Positions 8,379 to 16,193 of a stretch of 64,000 nucleotides of DNA are shown here, piece after piece (the first letter of the stretch is position 1; each line of letters begins with the position of its first letter). Source of the stretch: an uncultured Eubacteriales bacterium (GTDB lineage Bacteria > Bacillota > Clostridia > Oscillospirales > Oscillospiraceae). The stretch is from NCBI GenBank assembly GCA_900316255.1, contig ONCI01000001.1:1-64000 (forward strand). Reading direction: 5' to 3'. Under the pieces are notes generated by a model, which made no database searches, was not told the origin of the DNA, and saw only the letters and a list, made by a program, of their open reading frames with translations. The position numbers and the translations under genes are program-made.

Positions 8379-10502
8379 TTATTTCATCCCGCGGAAGAAG
8401 CGGAAGCGGACTTTGCCGATGGGATCGAGGGTTGGGTAAACCGTGTCGATCAGATTCTGCAGCTCCGTCTTGCACTGTTCCAGCTCCTCAGGCTGAATGG
8501 TGTGGGGGCTGAAGGTGACTTTCTCCGCCTTCTGCTGGATCACCGGCGGGATCTCGCTGCCGAAGGCCGCGGCCTGTCTGGCATAGCGCCAGCAGGCGAT
8601 GACCGCCCGGCGTCCGTCAGCATGCTGGGTCTGGCTGATAAAGCGCGCCCGGGCCAGGCCGTACCACAGGAAGAAGAGCAGCACCAGCGCCGGCAGGATC
8701 AGCAGCAGCCACCAGGGAAAGCCGCTGCCGGGCTCGTTGACCGGATCCGGCTCCGGCGTGGGAGAAGGTCCGGGACCCCCGCCGCCACCGCCATTTTCTT
8801 CCATGCCCGAGGCGGGGTCGGGACTGGGAGAGGGCTGCTGCTCCGGCTCCGGCATGGGACTGGGGGAGGGGGTAGCGTCCGGCAGGGACGTGGCCAGGCC
8901 GCCCCGGGCGGTGACCTCAACGGGGAACCAGCCCAGACCGTCCTGGTAAACCTCCACCCAGGCGTGGGCGTCGCCCGCTACCACGTCGGTATAGAAGCCG
9001 CCGCGGGTCTCCACCGCGAAGCCCTCGGTCACCCGGGCGGGGATCCCGAAGGAGCGGTAGAGCACGGCCGCGGCCGTGGCGTAGTGGATGCAGTAGCCGT
9101 GGTGAGATTCGGTGAGGAAATAGATGGCGTAGTCGGTAGAGGGATAGGGCCCGGTCTGCAGGTCATACTCGCCGCTTTGGCTGACGTAATCCGCAATGGT
9201 CTGCACCAGGTTCGGATCGTCGCCCCGGATGCCGGCGTCCTCACAGAGGTGGAGCGCCGCGGCCCGGGTGGCCTCCGGCAGACGGGTATAGACGCTGTGA
9301 GCGTGGGAACGGTACTTGACTTCGGCAGCGGCGGCCTCCGCCGGGAGGACCAGGGTGTCCATGCTGCCCTTGTAGTCGATGTAGCTGACGCGGTAGCTGC
9401 TCTGGTCCTCCGCCGTGACGGAGACATCAGAACCGGAAGAGACCGCGGCGTAGTAGGGGATACAGAGTGCGCTCAGGTCCAGGAAGCTGCGGATGTCCAG
9501 ATCCCGCTTCACGCCCTGGGGGGAGAGCTCGGCGGCAAAAGCCGTGAAGGGCAGCGACGAGCCGGAGCTCAGCTCTTCGGCGGGACGCCAGCCCGTGCCG
9601 GTATAATCGCCGAAGGACTGGACGCGCAGATACAGGCGGCCGGAGGTCTGGGCGCGGACCTGAAGCAGACGGAGGTCCGCGTGCTCCGCGTCAAACTCGG
9701 TTTCCAGCTGCATGCTGTCGTTGTTGTCCCAGGAGGGTTTGAACTGGGAGCGCGGCGCGCTGGTGCTGCTGGGCTGATCCGGGTCAGCGGTATAGGCCTG
9801 CTGCTCCTTGGTCTTGCCGGTAAAGAGATCGAAATCCCTGGGAGTGTATTCGTATTTGGCAGGATCGAAGCGGACCAGCAGTCCGCCCAGAAGCAGTGCG
9901 ATGGGGAGCACGCAGCAGAGAACGGTCCGCCCCAGGTTCCCCTCCGGGTTGTAACCCACGCCGCCCACAAGCAGCAGGAACCAAAACAGCAGCATCCCGG
10001 CACTGGCGATGGCGGGCATTTCGCCGTTGACCATGGCGCAGGCCGTGAAGATGGGGACGGTTTCCAGCAGGGCCAGGGTGATGCGCATGCTGCGGGAAGT
10101 AAGCGCTGTGCTGAGATAAGCAGCCAGCAGAAAGCCCAGAAACAGCAGGATCAGGGAATGGGAGTTCGCCGCGTTGAGATAGGGGTAACTGTCTCCCGGA
10201 TGCAGGATGTGGGTGTAGAAGGCGCCGGAAATGTGGTCGATCAGATCCTGCAGCTGCAGCATCGGATTGTGACCGTAAAACCGGTATGCCAGGAACAAAA
10301 GTGCTGCGGCGACAGGCATCCCGATCCAGAAGCCGCGGCGGAAGGAACTCGCTACCCAGAGCAGGGCGCAGAGCACCAGCATCCACACCCAAAGGGAGCG
10401 ATCATAGCGGCACTGGAAGCTGCCGGCGATGATGGCAAGCAGACTGAAAATGCCGAGACAAAGCAGAAACAGATTGGCCAGACGATTGAGCAGACGGCTC
10501 AC
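8379..10502 (-). CDS. Membrane-anchored transglutaminase-like protein (TgpA type)
   Basis: A 707-residue membrane protein: several N-terminal membrane segments (about residues 1-210), an extracytoplasmic domain, a transglutaminase core, a Pro/Ser/Gly-rich linker (PSPSPMPEPEQQPSPSP, GGGGGP), and a C-terminal membrane helix (WWLLLILPALVLLFFLWYG) with a short cytoplasmic tail. Catalytic Cys is in HGYCIHYAT (about residue 470) and His in DAHAWVEVY; the third residue appears as Glu in WFPVEVT rather than Asp. It starts with GTG overlapping the DUF58 stop (GTGA). The MoxR-DUF58-transglutaminase trio is a common unit thought to act in envelope protein processing. Confidence 0.9.
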   Translation of the reverse strand: MSRLLNRLANLFLLCLGIFSLLAIIAGSFQCRYDRSLWVWMLVLCALLWVASSFRRGFWIGMPVAAALLFLAYRFYGHNPMLQLQDLIDHISGAFYTHILHPGDSYPYLNAANSHSLILLFLGFLLAAYLSTALTSRSMRITLALLETVPIFTACAMVNGEMPAIASAGMLLFWFLLLVGGVGYNPEGNLGRTVLCCVLPIALLLGGLLVRFDPAKYEYTPRDFDLFTGKTKEQQAYTADPDQPSSTSAPRSQFKPSWDNNDSMQLETEFDAEHADLRLLQVRAQTSGRLYLRVQSFGDYTGTGWRPAEELSSGSSLPFTAFAAELSPQGVKRDLDIRSFLDLSALCIPYYAAVSSGSDVSVTAEDQSSYRVSYIDYKGSMDTLVLPAEAAAAEVKYRSHAHSVYTRLPEATRAAALHLCEDAGIRGDDPNLVQTIADYVSQSGEYDLQTGPYPSTDYAIYFLTESHHGYCIHYATAAAVLYRSFGIPARVTEGFAVETRGGFYTDVVAGDAHAWVEVYQDGLGWFPVEVTARGGLATSLPDATPSPSPMPEPEQQPSPSPDPASGMEENGGGGGGPGPSPTPEPDPVNEPGSGFPWWLLLILPALVLLFFLWYGLARARFISQTQHADGRRAVIACWRYARQAAAFGSEIPPVIQQKAEKVTFSPHTIQPEELEQCKTELQNLIDTVYPTLDPIGKVRFRFFRGMK

Positions 10503-11443
10503 GGTACGCTCACCTCCCCGTCGGTGACGATGAAGATGGCGCGGGCGCCCGCCGGGTCAAAGGGGCAGGGCTTGTCCATGGGGTTTGCCAGCACGGTGCA
10601 GAGAGCGTCGATGGTCTCCGCCTCGTTGGTAACGTCGTACAATGAATCTGCCACGATGGTGTGGGGGATCTCCCGCATGCAGAGCTCCAGGGACATCCAG
10701 TACAGCACCTCCAGACCCCGGTCCTCCTTGCCGATCCGGCCCAGGACCAGAAAGACGTTCTGGTTGGCGTTGATGAGAGGCTCCCGGACGATGACCTCGT
10801 CGGTCTTGGAACTGAGCTTCCAGTGGATGCTGTTCACCGTATCGCCGGGACGGTACTCCCGCAGGTCATGCTCCTCGGAATAGCCGCCGCCGTATTTGGG
10901 CTTGAGCTGCTCCGCCGTGTCCAGGGCCAGATCAAAGTCCGGCGGAACGGCGGGGCCGTTTGCCACGGGAAGCACCGTGCAGGTGACGGCTTCCGGGCAT
11001 TTGCGCAGGAGCTTGATAAAGCCCATCAGATCCCGGACCTCCACCCGGACCACCCGGCAATGTAGCTGGCCGCAATAGTCCGTGGGCAGGGGGAGCTCCC
11101 CCCGGCTGCTGACCAGAGCCTGATAGTGGAAGCGGTCCTTTTTCACATCGCCGGTGAAGCGGTTTTCCACCTCCAGCCAGACGGAGACCCGGTGCAGCGG
11201 CAGCAGGGAACGGTTCAAAAAGCGGACCGTGAGCTTGCCTTCCGCGTTCCGGGTCAGAGTGGGAGCGACCTCCAGCTCCAGCTTGAGCCGCAGCATGGAG
11301 GGCAGGCTCATCAGCAGCAGCACCGGCGGCACCACCAGGGCGCAGGCGAAGAGATAAGAGCCCAGCCAGCCCACATAGGCCATGCGGAACAGCCACAGCG
11401 CGCCCAGGATCAGCAGATAAAGAAGTAAGGCTAAGGTCGGCAT
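10499..11443 (-). CDS. DUF58 domain protein
   Basis: Two N-terminal hydrophobic segments (about residues 1-45) are followed by a beta-rich region and the DUF58 signature EHDLREYRPGDTVNSIHWK, then a VWA-like C-terminal part ending in ARAIFIVTDGEVSVP. DUF58 proteins pair with MoxR ATPases, which may remodel their VWA-like domain. At 314 residues it is at the short end of the family. It begins 2 bases after the moxR stop and overlaps the transglutaminase start, so the three genes are tightly coupled. Confidence 0.9.
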   Translation of the reverse strand: MPTLALLLYLLILGALWLFRMAYVGWLGSYLFACALVVPPVLLLMSLPSMLRLKLELEVAPTLTRNAEGKLTVRFLNRSLLPLHRVSVWLEVENRFTGDVKKDRFHYQALVSSRGELPLPTDYCGQLHCRVVRVEVRDLMGFIKLLRKCPEAVTCTVLPVANGPAVPPDFDLALDTAEQLKPKYGGGYSEEHDLREYRPGDTVNSIHWKLSSKTDEVIVREPLINANQNVFLVLGRIGKEDRGLEVLYWMSLELCMREIPHTIVADSLYDVTNEAETIDALCTVLANPMDKPCPFDPAGARAIFIVTDGEVSVP

Positions 11444-11445
11444 GA

Positions 11446-12390
11446 TCAGCGGATGGCCGGGGCGGGAACGGAGTTGAACAGCTCCTCCAGCACGAGGAAA
11501 CGGTCGTCGGAACGGGCAAGCTCCGGCGCCCAGATCAGGCGGTGCTCAATGCAGTCGCTGAACACAAAGCGCACGTCCCGGGGCAGGACATAGTCCCGGC
11601 CCTGGATCCAGGCGGTGGCCTTGGCCAGAGAGGTCAGGGCCAGGGAGGCCCGGGGGCTTGCGCCCTGGAGGATCCGGGGGTCGTTGCGGGTGGTCTCGCA
11701 GAGGGAAACGATGTACTCGATGACGCTGTCCTTGATAAAGACGCCGTCGGCCTCCTTGCGGATCTGCATCATCTCGTCCCGGCTCACCACCTGCTCCACG
11801 TCCTCGGGGCTCATGCCGCTCTGTTTGCGGCGGATCATCTCGATGGCGTCCTCATGCTCGGGATAGCCGATGGAGAGGCGCAGCATGAAGCGGTCCATCT
11901 GGGAGTCGGGCAGCATCTGGGTGCCCTTGGCGCCGGTGGGGTTCTGGGTGGCGATGACCACGAAGGGCTGGGGGACCGGGTAGGTCTTGTTGTCCACCGT
12001 GACCTCGCCCTCCTCCATGGCCTGGAGCAGCGCGGACTGGGTGCGGCTGGTGGCGCGGTTCAGCTCGTCCGCCAGGAAGAGGTTGCAGAGCACGGCGCCC
12101 TTCTGATAGCGCATCTCGCCGCTGTTCTTATCGTAAATGGAAAAGCCGGTGATGTCGGAGGGCAGCACGTCCGGGGTGAATTGGACGCGGTTGTAGTCCA
12201 GGCCCAGGGCCTTGGAGAGGGACACAGCCATGGTGGTCTTGCCCACGCCGGGAATGTCCTCCATCAGGATGTGGCCGCCTGCGATCACCGCAAGCAGGAT
12301 CTTGATCAGCACCTCGTCCTTGCCGACGATGGCCTTGCTGATCTCCCGCACGATCTGTTTGGCTTTTCCAACGGAATTGATGGTAGTCAT
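11446..12390 (-). CDS. MoxR-family AAA+ ATPase
   Basis: The product has the full MoxR signature: Walker A GVGKTT (about residues 48-53), VQFTPDVLPSDITG, Walker B LFLADELNRA, sensor segment ATQNPTG...LPDSQMDRFM and the C-terminal lid. MoxR ATPases act as chaperone-like remodellers of partner VWA/DUF58 proteins. It leads the leftward moxR-DUF58-transglutaminase unit; GGAGG lies eight bases upstream of the ATG, and a promoter is visible 25-60 bp before the start. Confidence 0.94.
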   Translation of the reverse strand: MTTINSVGKAKQIVREISKAIVGKDEVLIKILLAVIAGGHILMEDIPGVGKTTMAVSLSKALGLDYNRVQFTPDVLPSDITGFSIYDKNSGEMRYQKGAVLCNLFLADELNRATSRTQSALLQAMEEGEVTVDNKTYPVPQPFVVIATQNPTGAKGTQMLPDSQMDRFMLRLSIGYPEHEDAIEMIRRKQSGMSPEDVEQVVSRDEMMQIRKEADGVFIKDSVIEYIVSLCETTRNDPRILQGASPRASLALTSLAKATAWIQGRDYVLPRDVRFVFSDCIEHRLIWAPELARSDDRFLVLEELFNSVPAPAIR

Positions 12391-12418
12391 AAAAACCTCC
12401 AGAAAAACAAATCATGTT

Positions 12419-12447
12419 ATGTTACCATAATTTTCGACAAGTTTCAA
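12419..12447 (-). promoter_or_regulatory. Predicted promoter for moxR unit
   Basis: Minus strand: -35 TTGAAA (12442-12447), 17-bp spacer, -10 TAACAT (12419-12424). A second TAACAT overlaps at 12414-12419. Confidence 0.55.
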
Positions 12448-12515
12448 GATGGAGAATACACGGATTCACGGCTATCGCAAGCCCTACGGCCCCTTTCCGT
12501 TCTTTTGCGATCTGT

Positions 12516-12706
12516 CCCCGCCCCCTGCGGCGGGGTGGAGAACCGGATAAATCGCAGGGGCGACCTATGGTCGCCTGACGGCACTCGGACGAAAGGAGGC
12601 GGCCAAAGGCCGCCCCTACGGTGGGGTGGAGCTGTGCTTCCCACAGTGTGGGAAGCACACAGATCGGGGACCGATGCGTCTCCCTCATACGGCTTGCGGG
12701 AGACGC
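12516..12706. repeat. Intergenic element with five consecutive hairpins
   Basis: The 411-bp gap between moxR and the dipeptidase gene has no convincing gene. It holds five adjacent inverted repeats: 12516-12535 (7-bp arms), 12559-12575 (7-bp arms, 3-base loop), 12598-12614 (7-bp arms, AAA loop), 12633-12659 (13-bp arms around a single G) and 12676-12706 (9-bp arms). A 12-base motif GGYGGGGTGGAG recurs at 12529 and 12619. The arrangement resembles composite REP-type intergenic repeats, but no second copy of the full unit exists in this window. Confidence 0.6.
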
Positions 12707-12735
12707 TTGTAAAATCCTGGGGGCTGTGATAGAAT
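12707..12735 (+). promoter_or_regulatory. Predicted promoter for the C69 dipeptidase
   Basis: -35 TTGTAA (12707-12712), 17-bp spacer, -10 TAGAAT (12730-12735), immediately after the last hairpin of the intergenic element and 66 bp before the ATG. Confidence 0.55.
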
Positions 12736-12801
12736 CGGGAAGGTTGAAAACGGCTATCCTGTTATCATGCGAAAAAAGGGAAGCAGAAGGAGAGATACAG
12801 T

Positions 12802-14265
12802 ATGTCCTGCACGACGATCCTGGTTGGCTGCAAGGCCAGCAACGACGGTTCCACGATGATCGCCCGTACCGACGACGGGCATTTCGACGTCAAGAAGCTT
12901 GTGGTGATGGAGCCGAAGCAGCAGAAGAAAAAATACAAAAGCGTGATCTCCCATGTGGAGATCGAGCTGCCCGATAAGCCCCTGCGCTATACGGCCTGCC
13001 CCAGCGTGGACCCCAAGGACGGCATCTGGGCCGCCACGGGCATCAACGCGGCAAACGTGGGTATGACCGCCACCGAGACCATTACCTCCAATCCCCGGGT
13101 GTTGGCGGCGGATCCGCCGGTGGAGCTGAAGAAGGCCGAAAAGCGGGGGGAAAAGGAGATCCCCGGCGGCATCGGGGAAGAGGATATCGTGGTGCTGGTG
13201 CTGCCCTATATCCGCTCCGCCCGGGAGGGCGTGCTGCGGCTGGCCGAGCTTCTGGAGAAATACGGCACCTATGAGTCCAACGGCATCGCCTTCAACGACG
13301 AGAAGGAGGTCTGGTGGATGGAGACCATCGGCGGACACCACTGGATGGCCCGCCGTGTGCCGGACGACGTGGTTGTGGTCAATCCCAACCAGTTCGGCAT
13401 GGACGCCTTCGACCTGGAGGACGCCTTCGGCGCGCAGGAAAGCCACCTCTGCTCCCGGGATCTGCGGGAGTTCATAGCGGACAATCACCTGGACCTGAAC
13501 CAGATGGGCGCCTTCAATCCCCGGGACGTGTTCGGCTCCCGCCGGGATATGGACCACATCTACAACACTCCCCGGGCCTGGTTCATGGGCCGCTATCTCA
13601 CGCCCCGCTCCCACCGCTGGGAGGGGCCGGACGCGGAGTTTGGCCCGGAGAGCGACAATATCCCCTGGAGCTTTGTGCCGGACCGGAAGGTGGCGGTGGA
13701 GGACGTGAAGTACCTGCTCTCCACCCACTATCAGGGCACGCCCTACAACCCCTACACCAATCAGGACACCGGCAAGCGGGGCATGTACCGCTCCATCGGC
13801 ATCAACCGCACCGGTGTGACCTCCGTCTGCCAGATCCGGCTGGACAAGCCGGAGGCGGTGAAGGGCCTGGAGTGGATCTGCTTCGGCTCCACCACCTTCG
13901 ACGCGCTGCTGCCCGTATATCCCAACGTCCCCAGGATGCCCGACTATCTCAGCAAGGTGACCCTGGACGCGTCCACGGAGAACTTCTATTGGGCTAGCCG
14001 CCTGATCGGCGCCCTGGCGGACGCCAGCTACAACAGCTCCGCCCAGCTGATCGAGCGCTATCAGGACGCGGTGGTGACCAAAGGCCGCCAGATCGTGCGG
14101 ACCTATGACGGCCGCATCGCGGCGGGGGAGGACGCCTCCATCCTGCAAAAGGCCAATGAGGAGCTCTGCGCCATGGCCAAAGAGCAGAGCACCAAGACCC
14201 TGAACAAGGTCCTGCACGAGGCGAGCCTGCGCATGAAGAACGGCTACAACCGGGCGGACAACTGA
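12802..14265 (+). CDS. C69-family dipeptidase
   Basis: A PepD/C69 N-terminal-nucleophile hydrolase. The start MSCTTILVG places the catalytic Cys at residue 3, followed by the family segments GSTMIARTDD and later YIRSAREGVLRLAELLEKYGTYESNGIAF and WWMETIGGHHW. The product is 487 residues, typical for clostridial members, with no signal peptide, so it is likely cytoplasmic and cleaves dipeptides. GGAG lies upstream of the ATG. The next gene (sufC) begins 20 bp downstream but is functionally unrelated. Confidence 0.92.
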   Translation: MSCTTILVGCKASNDGSTMIARTDDGHFDVKKLVVMEPKQQKKKYKSVISHVEIELPDKPLRYTACPSVDPKDGIWAATGINAANVGMTATETITSNPRVLAADPPVELKKAEKRGEKEIPGGIGEEDIVVLVLPYIRSAREGVLRLAELLEKYGTYESNGIAFNDEKEVWWMETIGGHHWMARRVPDDVVVVNPNQFGMDAFDLEDAFGAQESHLCSRDLREFIADNHLDLNQMGAFNPRDVFGSRRDMDHIYNTPRAWFMGRYLTPRSHRWEGPDAEFGPESDNIPWSFVPDRKVAVEDVKYLLSTHYQGTPYNPYTNQDTGKRGMYRSIGINRTGVTSVCQIRLDKPEAVKGLEWICFGSTTFDALLPVYPNVPRMPDYLSKVTLDASTENFYWASRLIGALADASYNSSAQLIERYQDAVVTKGRQIVRTYDGRIAAGEDASILQKANEELCAMAKEQSTKTLNKVLHEASLRMKNGYNRADN

Positions 14266-14285
14266 GACTATAAGGAGAACGATCC

Positions 14286-15014
14286 ATGTTAGAGATCCGG
14301 AATCTGAGCTTTGCGGTCAACGAGGATGACGTCAAAAAAGAGATCATTCACGATTTGAATCTGATCATCGAGGACGGCAAATTCACCGTCATCACCGGGC
14401 CCAACGGCAGCGGCAAGTCCACCCTGGCCCGGCTCATCATGGGCATCGAGAGGCCCATCTCCGGCAGCATTTTGCTGGACGGGGAGGACATCACCGCCCT
14501 GGACATCACCGAGAGAGCCAAAAAGGGCATCAGCTTTGCCTTCCAGCAGCCGGTGCGCTTCAAGGGCATCCGGGTGAAGGACCTGCTGCGTCTGGCCGCG
14601 GGAAAGCGCATCTCCGTCTCCGAAGCCTGCAGCTACCTCTCCGAGGTTGGCCTCTGCGCCCGGGACTATATCGATCGGGAGATCAACTCCTCCCTCTCCG
14701 GCGGCGAGCTGAAGCGCATCGAGATCGCGACCCTGCTGGCCCGAAAGACCCGCCTCTCTGTCTTTGACGAGCCGGAGGCCGGCATCGATCTCTGGAGCTT
14801 CCAGAACCTGATCCGGATCTTCGAGAAGATGCGCAGCGAGATCCGGGACAGCTCCATCGTCATCATCTCCCACCAGGAGAGGATCCTGCAGATCGCGGAT
14901 GAGATCCTGGTCCTGGCGGAGGGGCGGATCTCGCAGCGGGGGACTCCCGAGGAGATCCTGCCCAAACTCATCGGCCAGACCGCGCCGGTCAGCGCCTGCC
15001 AGAAGCTGCAGTAA
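14286..15014 (+). CDS. sufC: SufC-like ABC ATPase of a minimal SUF/SMS system
   Basis: A 242-residue ABC ATPase of the SufC group: Walker A TGPNGSGKST (about residues 37-46), a SufC-type Q-loop FAFQQPVRFKG, signature NSSLSGGELKRIEIA, Walker B LSVFDEPEAGIDLW and the H-loop VIISHQERIL. Together with the adjacent SufB-like gene it forms the two-gene Fe-S scaffold found in anaerobes and archaea (SmsCB or SufBC). No SufS, SufU or SufD is adjacent, so sulfur must come from elsewhere. It is separated from sufB by 13 bp that contain the sufB ribosome binding site. Confidence 0.9.
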   Translation: MLEIRNLSFAVNEDDVKKEIIHDLNLIIEDGKFTVITGPNGSGKSTLARLIMGIERPISGSILLDGEDITALDITERAKKGISFAFQQPVRFKGIRVKDLLRLAAGKRISVSEACSYLSEVGLCARDYIDREINSSLSGGELKRIEIATLLARKTRLSVFDEPEAGIDLWSFQNLIRIFEKMRSEIRDSSIVIISHQERILQIADEILVLAEGRISQRGTPEEILPKLIGQTAPVSACQKLQ

Positions 15015-15027
15015 GGAGGAGAAGCAT

Positions 15028-15954
15028 ATGGTTCAGCTTGACGCCATCCAGAAGCGCCTCATCGAGGAGATCGCCGATCTCCACTCCGTCCCCGAGGGCG
15101 CCTACAACTTCCGGGCCAACGGCCAGCTTGCAGGCCGCAGCAGCACCGCCAACATCGAGATCGTCTCTAAGGCAGACGGCAGCGGCATCGACATCCATGT
15201 GAAGCCCGGCACCAAAAACGAGAGCGTGCACATCCCCGTGGTGCTCTCCCAGAGCGGCCTGAAGGAGACGGTGTACAACGACTTCTATATCGGCGAGGAC
15301 GCGGACGTGGTCATCGTGGCCGGCTGCGGCATCGACAACTGCGGCAGCCAGGACAGCGAGCACGACGGCGTGCACCGCTTCTTCGTGGGCAAGAACGCCA
15401 AAATCAAGTATGTGGAAAAGCACTACGGCTCCGGCGACGGCCGGGGACAGCGCATCCTGAATCCGGTGACGGAGGTCTACCAGGAGGAGGGCAGCAGCGT
15501 GGAGATGGAGATGGAGCAGATCAAGGGCGTGGACTCCACCGAGCGCACCACTCTGGCGGAGCTGAAGGCCGGGGCAAGGCTCGTGGTGAAGGAGCGCCTC
15601 ATGACCCACGGCAGCCAGAACGCGGTGAGCAGCTATCAGGTGAACCTGAACGGCGCCGACTCCACGGCGGATGTAGTCTCCCGCTCCGTGGCGCGGGATG
15701 AGTCCCACCAGACCTTCAACGCCCGCATCACCGGAAACGCCCCCTGCAGCGGCCACACCGAGTGCGACTCCATCATCATGGATCAGGGCAAGATCCTGGC
15801 CATCCCGTCCCTGGAGGCCAACAACGTGGACGCCATGCTGGTCCACGAGGCCGCCATCGGCAAGATCGCCGGGGACCAGCTCATCAAGCTCATGACCCTG
15901 GGCCTCACCGAGCAGCAGGCGGAGGAGCAGATCATCAACGGCTTCCTGCGCTGA
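15028..15954 (+). CDS. sufB: SufB-like Fe-S scaffold protein (short form)
   Basis: A 308-residue SufB/SufD-family beta-helix protein, much shorter than the canonical SufB of about 470 residues and matching the short SmsB form. Visible features are VIVAGCGIDNCGSQDSEHDG, HRFFVGKNAKIKYVEKHYG, SRSVARDESHQTFNARITG, HTECDSIIMD and the C-terminal VHEAAIGKIAGDQLIKLMTLGLTEQQAE segment with conserved Glu and Leu-rich helix. The ATG at 15028 is chosen because AAGGAGG lies eight bases upstream; the upstream open frame overlaps sufC and lacks SufB features. Confidence 0.9.
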   Translation: MVQLDAIQKRLIEEIADLHSVPEGAYNFRANGQLAGRSSTANIEIVSKADGSGIDIHVKPGTKNESVHIPVVLSQSGLKETVYNDFYIGEDADVVIVAGCGIDNCGSQDSEHDGVHRFFVGKNAKIKYVEKHYGSGDGRGQRILNPVTEVYQEEGSSVEMEMEQIKGVDSTERTTLAELKAGARLVVKERLMTHGSQNAVSSYQVNLNGADSTADVVSRSVARDESHQTFNARITGNAPCSGHTECDSIIMDQGKILAIPSLEANNVDAMLVHEAAIGKIAGDQLIKLMTLGLTEQQAEEQIINGFLR

Positions 15955-15965
15955 ACGATACAGAC

Positions 15966-16012
15966 AGCCGGTTTCTCACGAGAGGGCATCTCATGGGAAA
16001 CCGGCTGCTTTT
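15966..16012 (+). terminator. Intrinsic terminator after sufB
   Basis: A 10-bp stem (15966-15975 with 15997-16006) with a 21-base loop is followed by GCTTTTCGTTTT. Confidence 0.75.
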
Positions 16013-16052
16013 CGTTTTGAACGATTTCCACCTCATCCGGCACTTCGTGTCA

Positions 16053-16072
16053 CCTTCCCCTCGAGGGGAAGG
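16053..16072. repeat. 20-bp perfect palindrome, probable intergenic repeat
   Basis: A perfect palindrome (half-site CCTTCCCCTC) lies in the otherwise empty 16013-16193 stretch, preceded by CATCCGGCACTTCGTG. From memory, intergenic repeats of this style occur in Oscillospiraceae genomes. The rest of the stretch shows nothing else definable. Confidence 0.5.
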
Positions 16073-16193
16073 CTTGGGGCGGGCGGCTGATATCCGCTCC
16101 TGCTGTGGGAGGGGGAACGATTTGCTTTTGATACGTCCGAACGCTGAAAAGAACCTTGCAACAGATGTTTTCTAAGATCCAAAGAGAGAGGGA

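Noticed and set aside
8046..10883. Long open frame on the plus strand opposite the transglutaminase gene
   Set aside because: The minus-strand gene has domains, catalytic motifs and coupling to DUF58 and moxR; the plus frame is low-complexity antisense.
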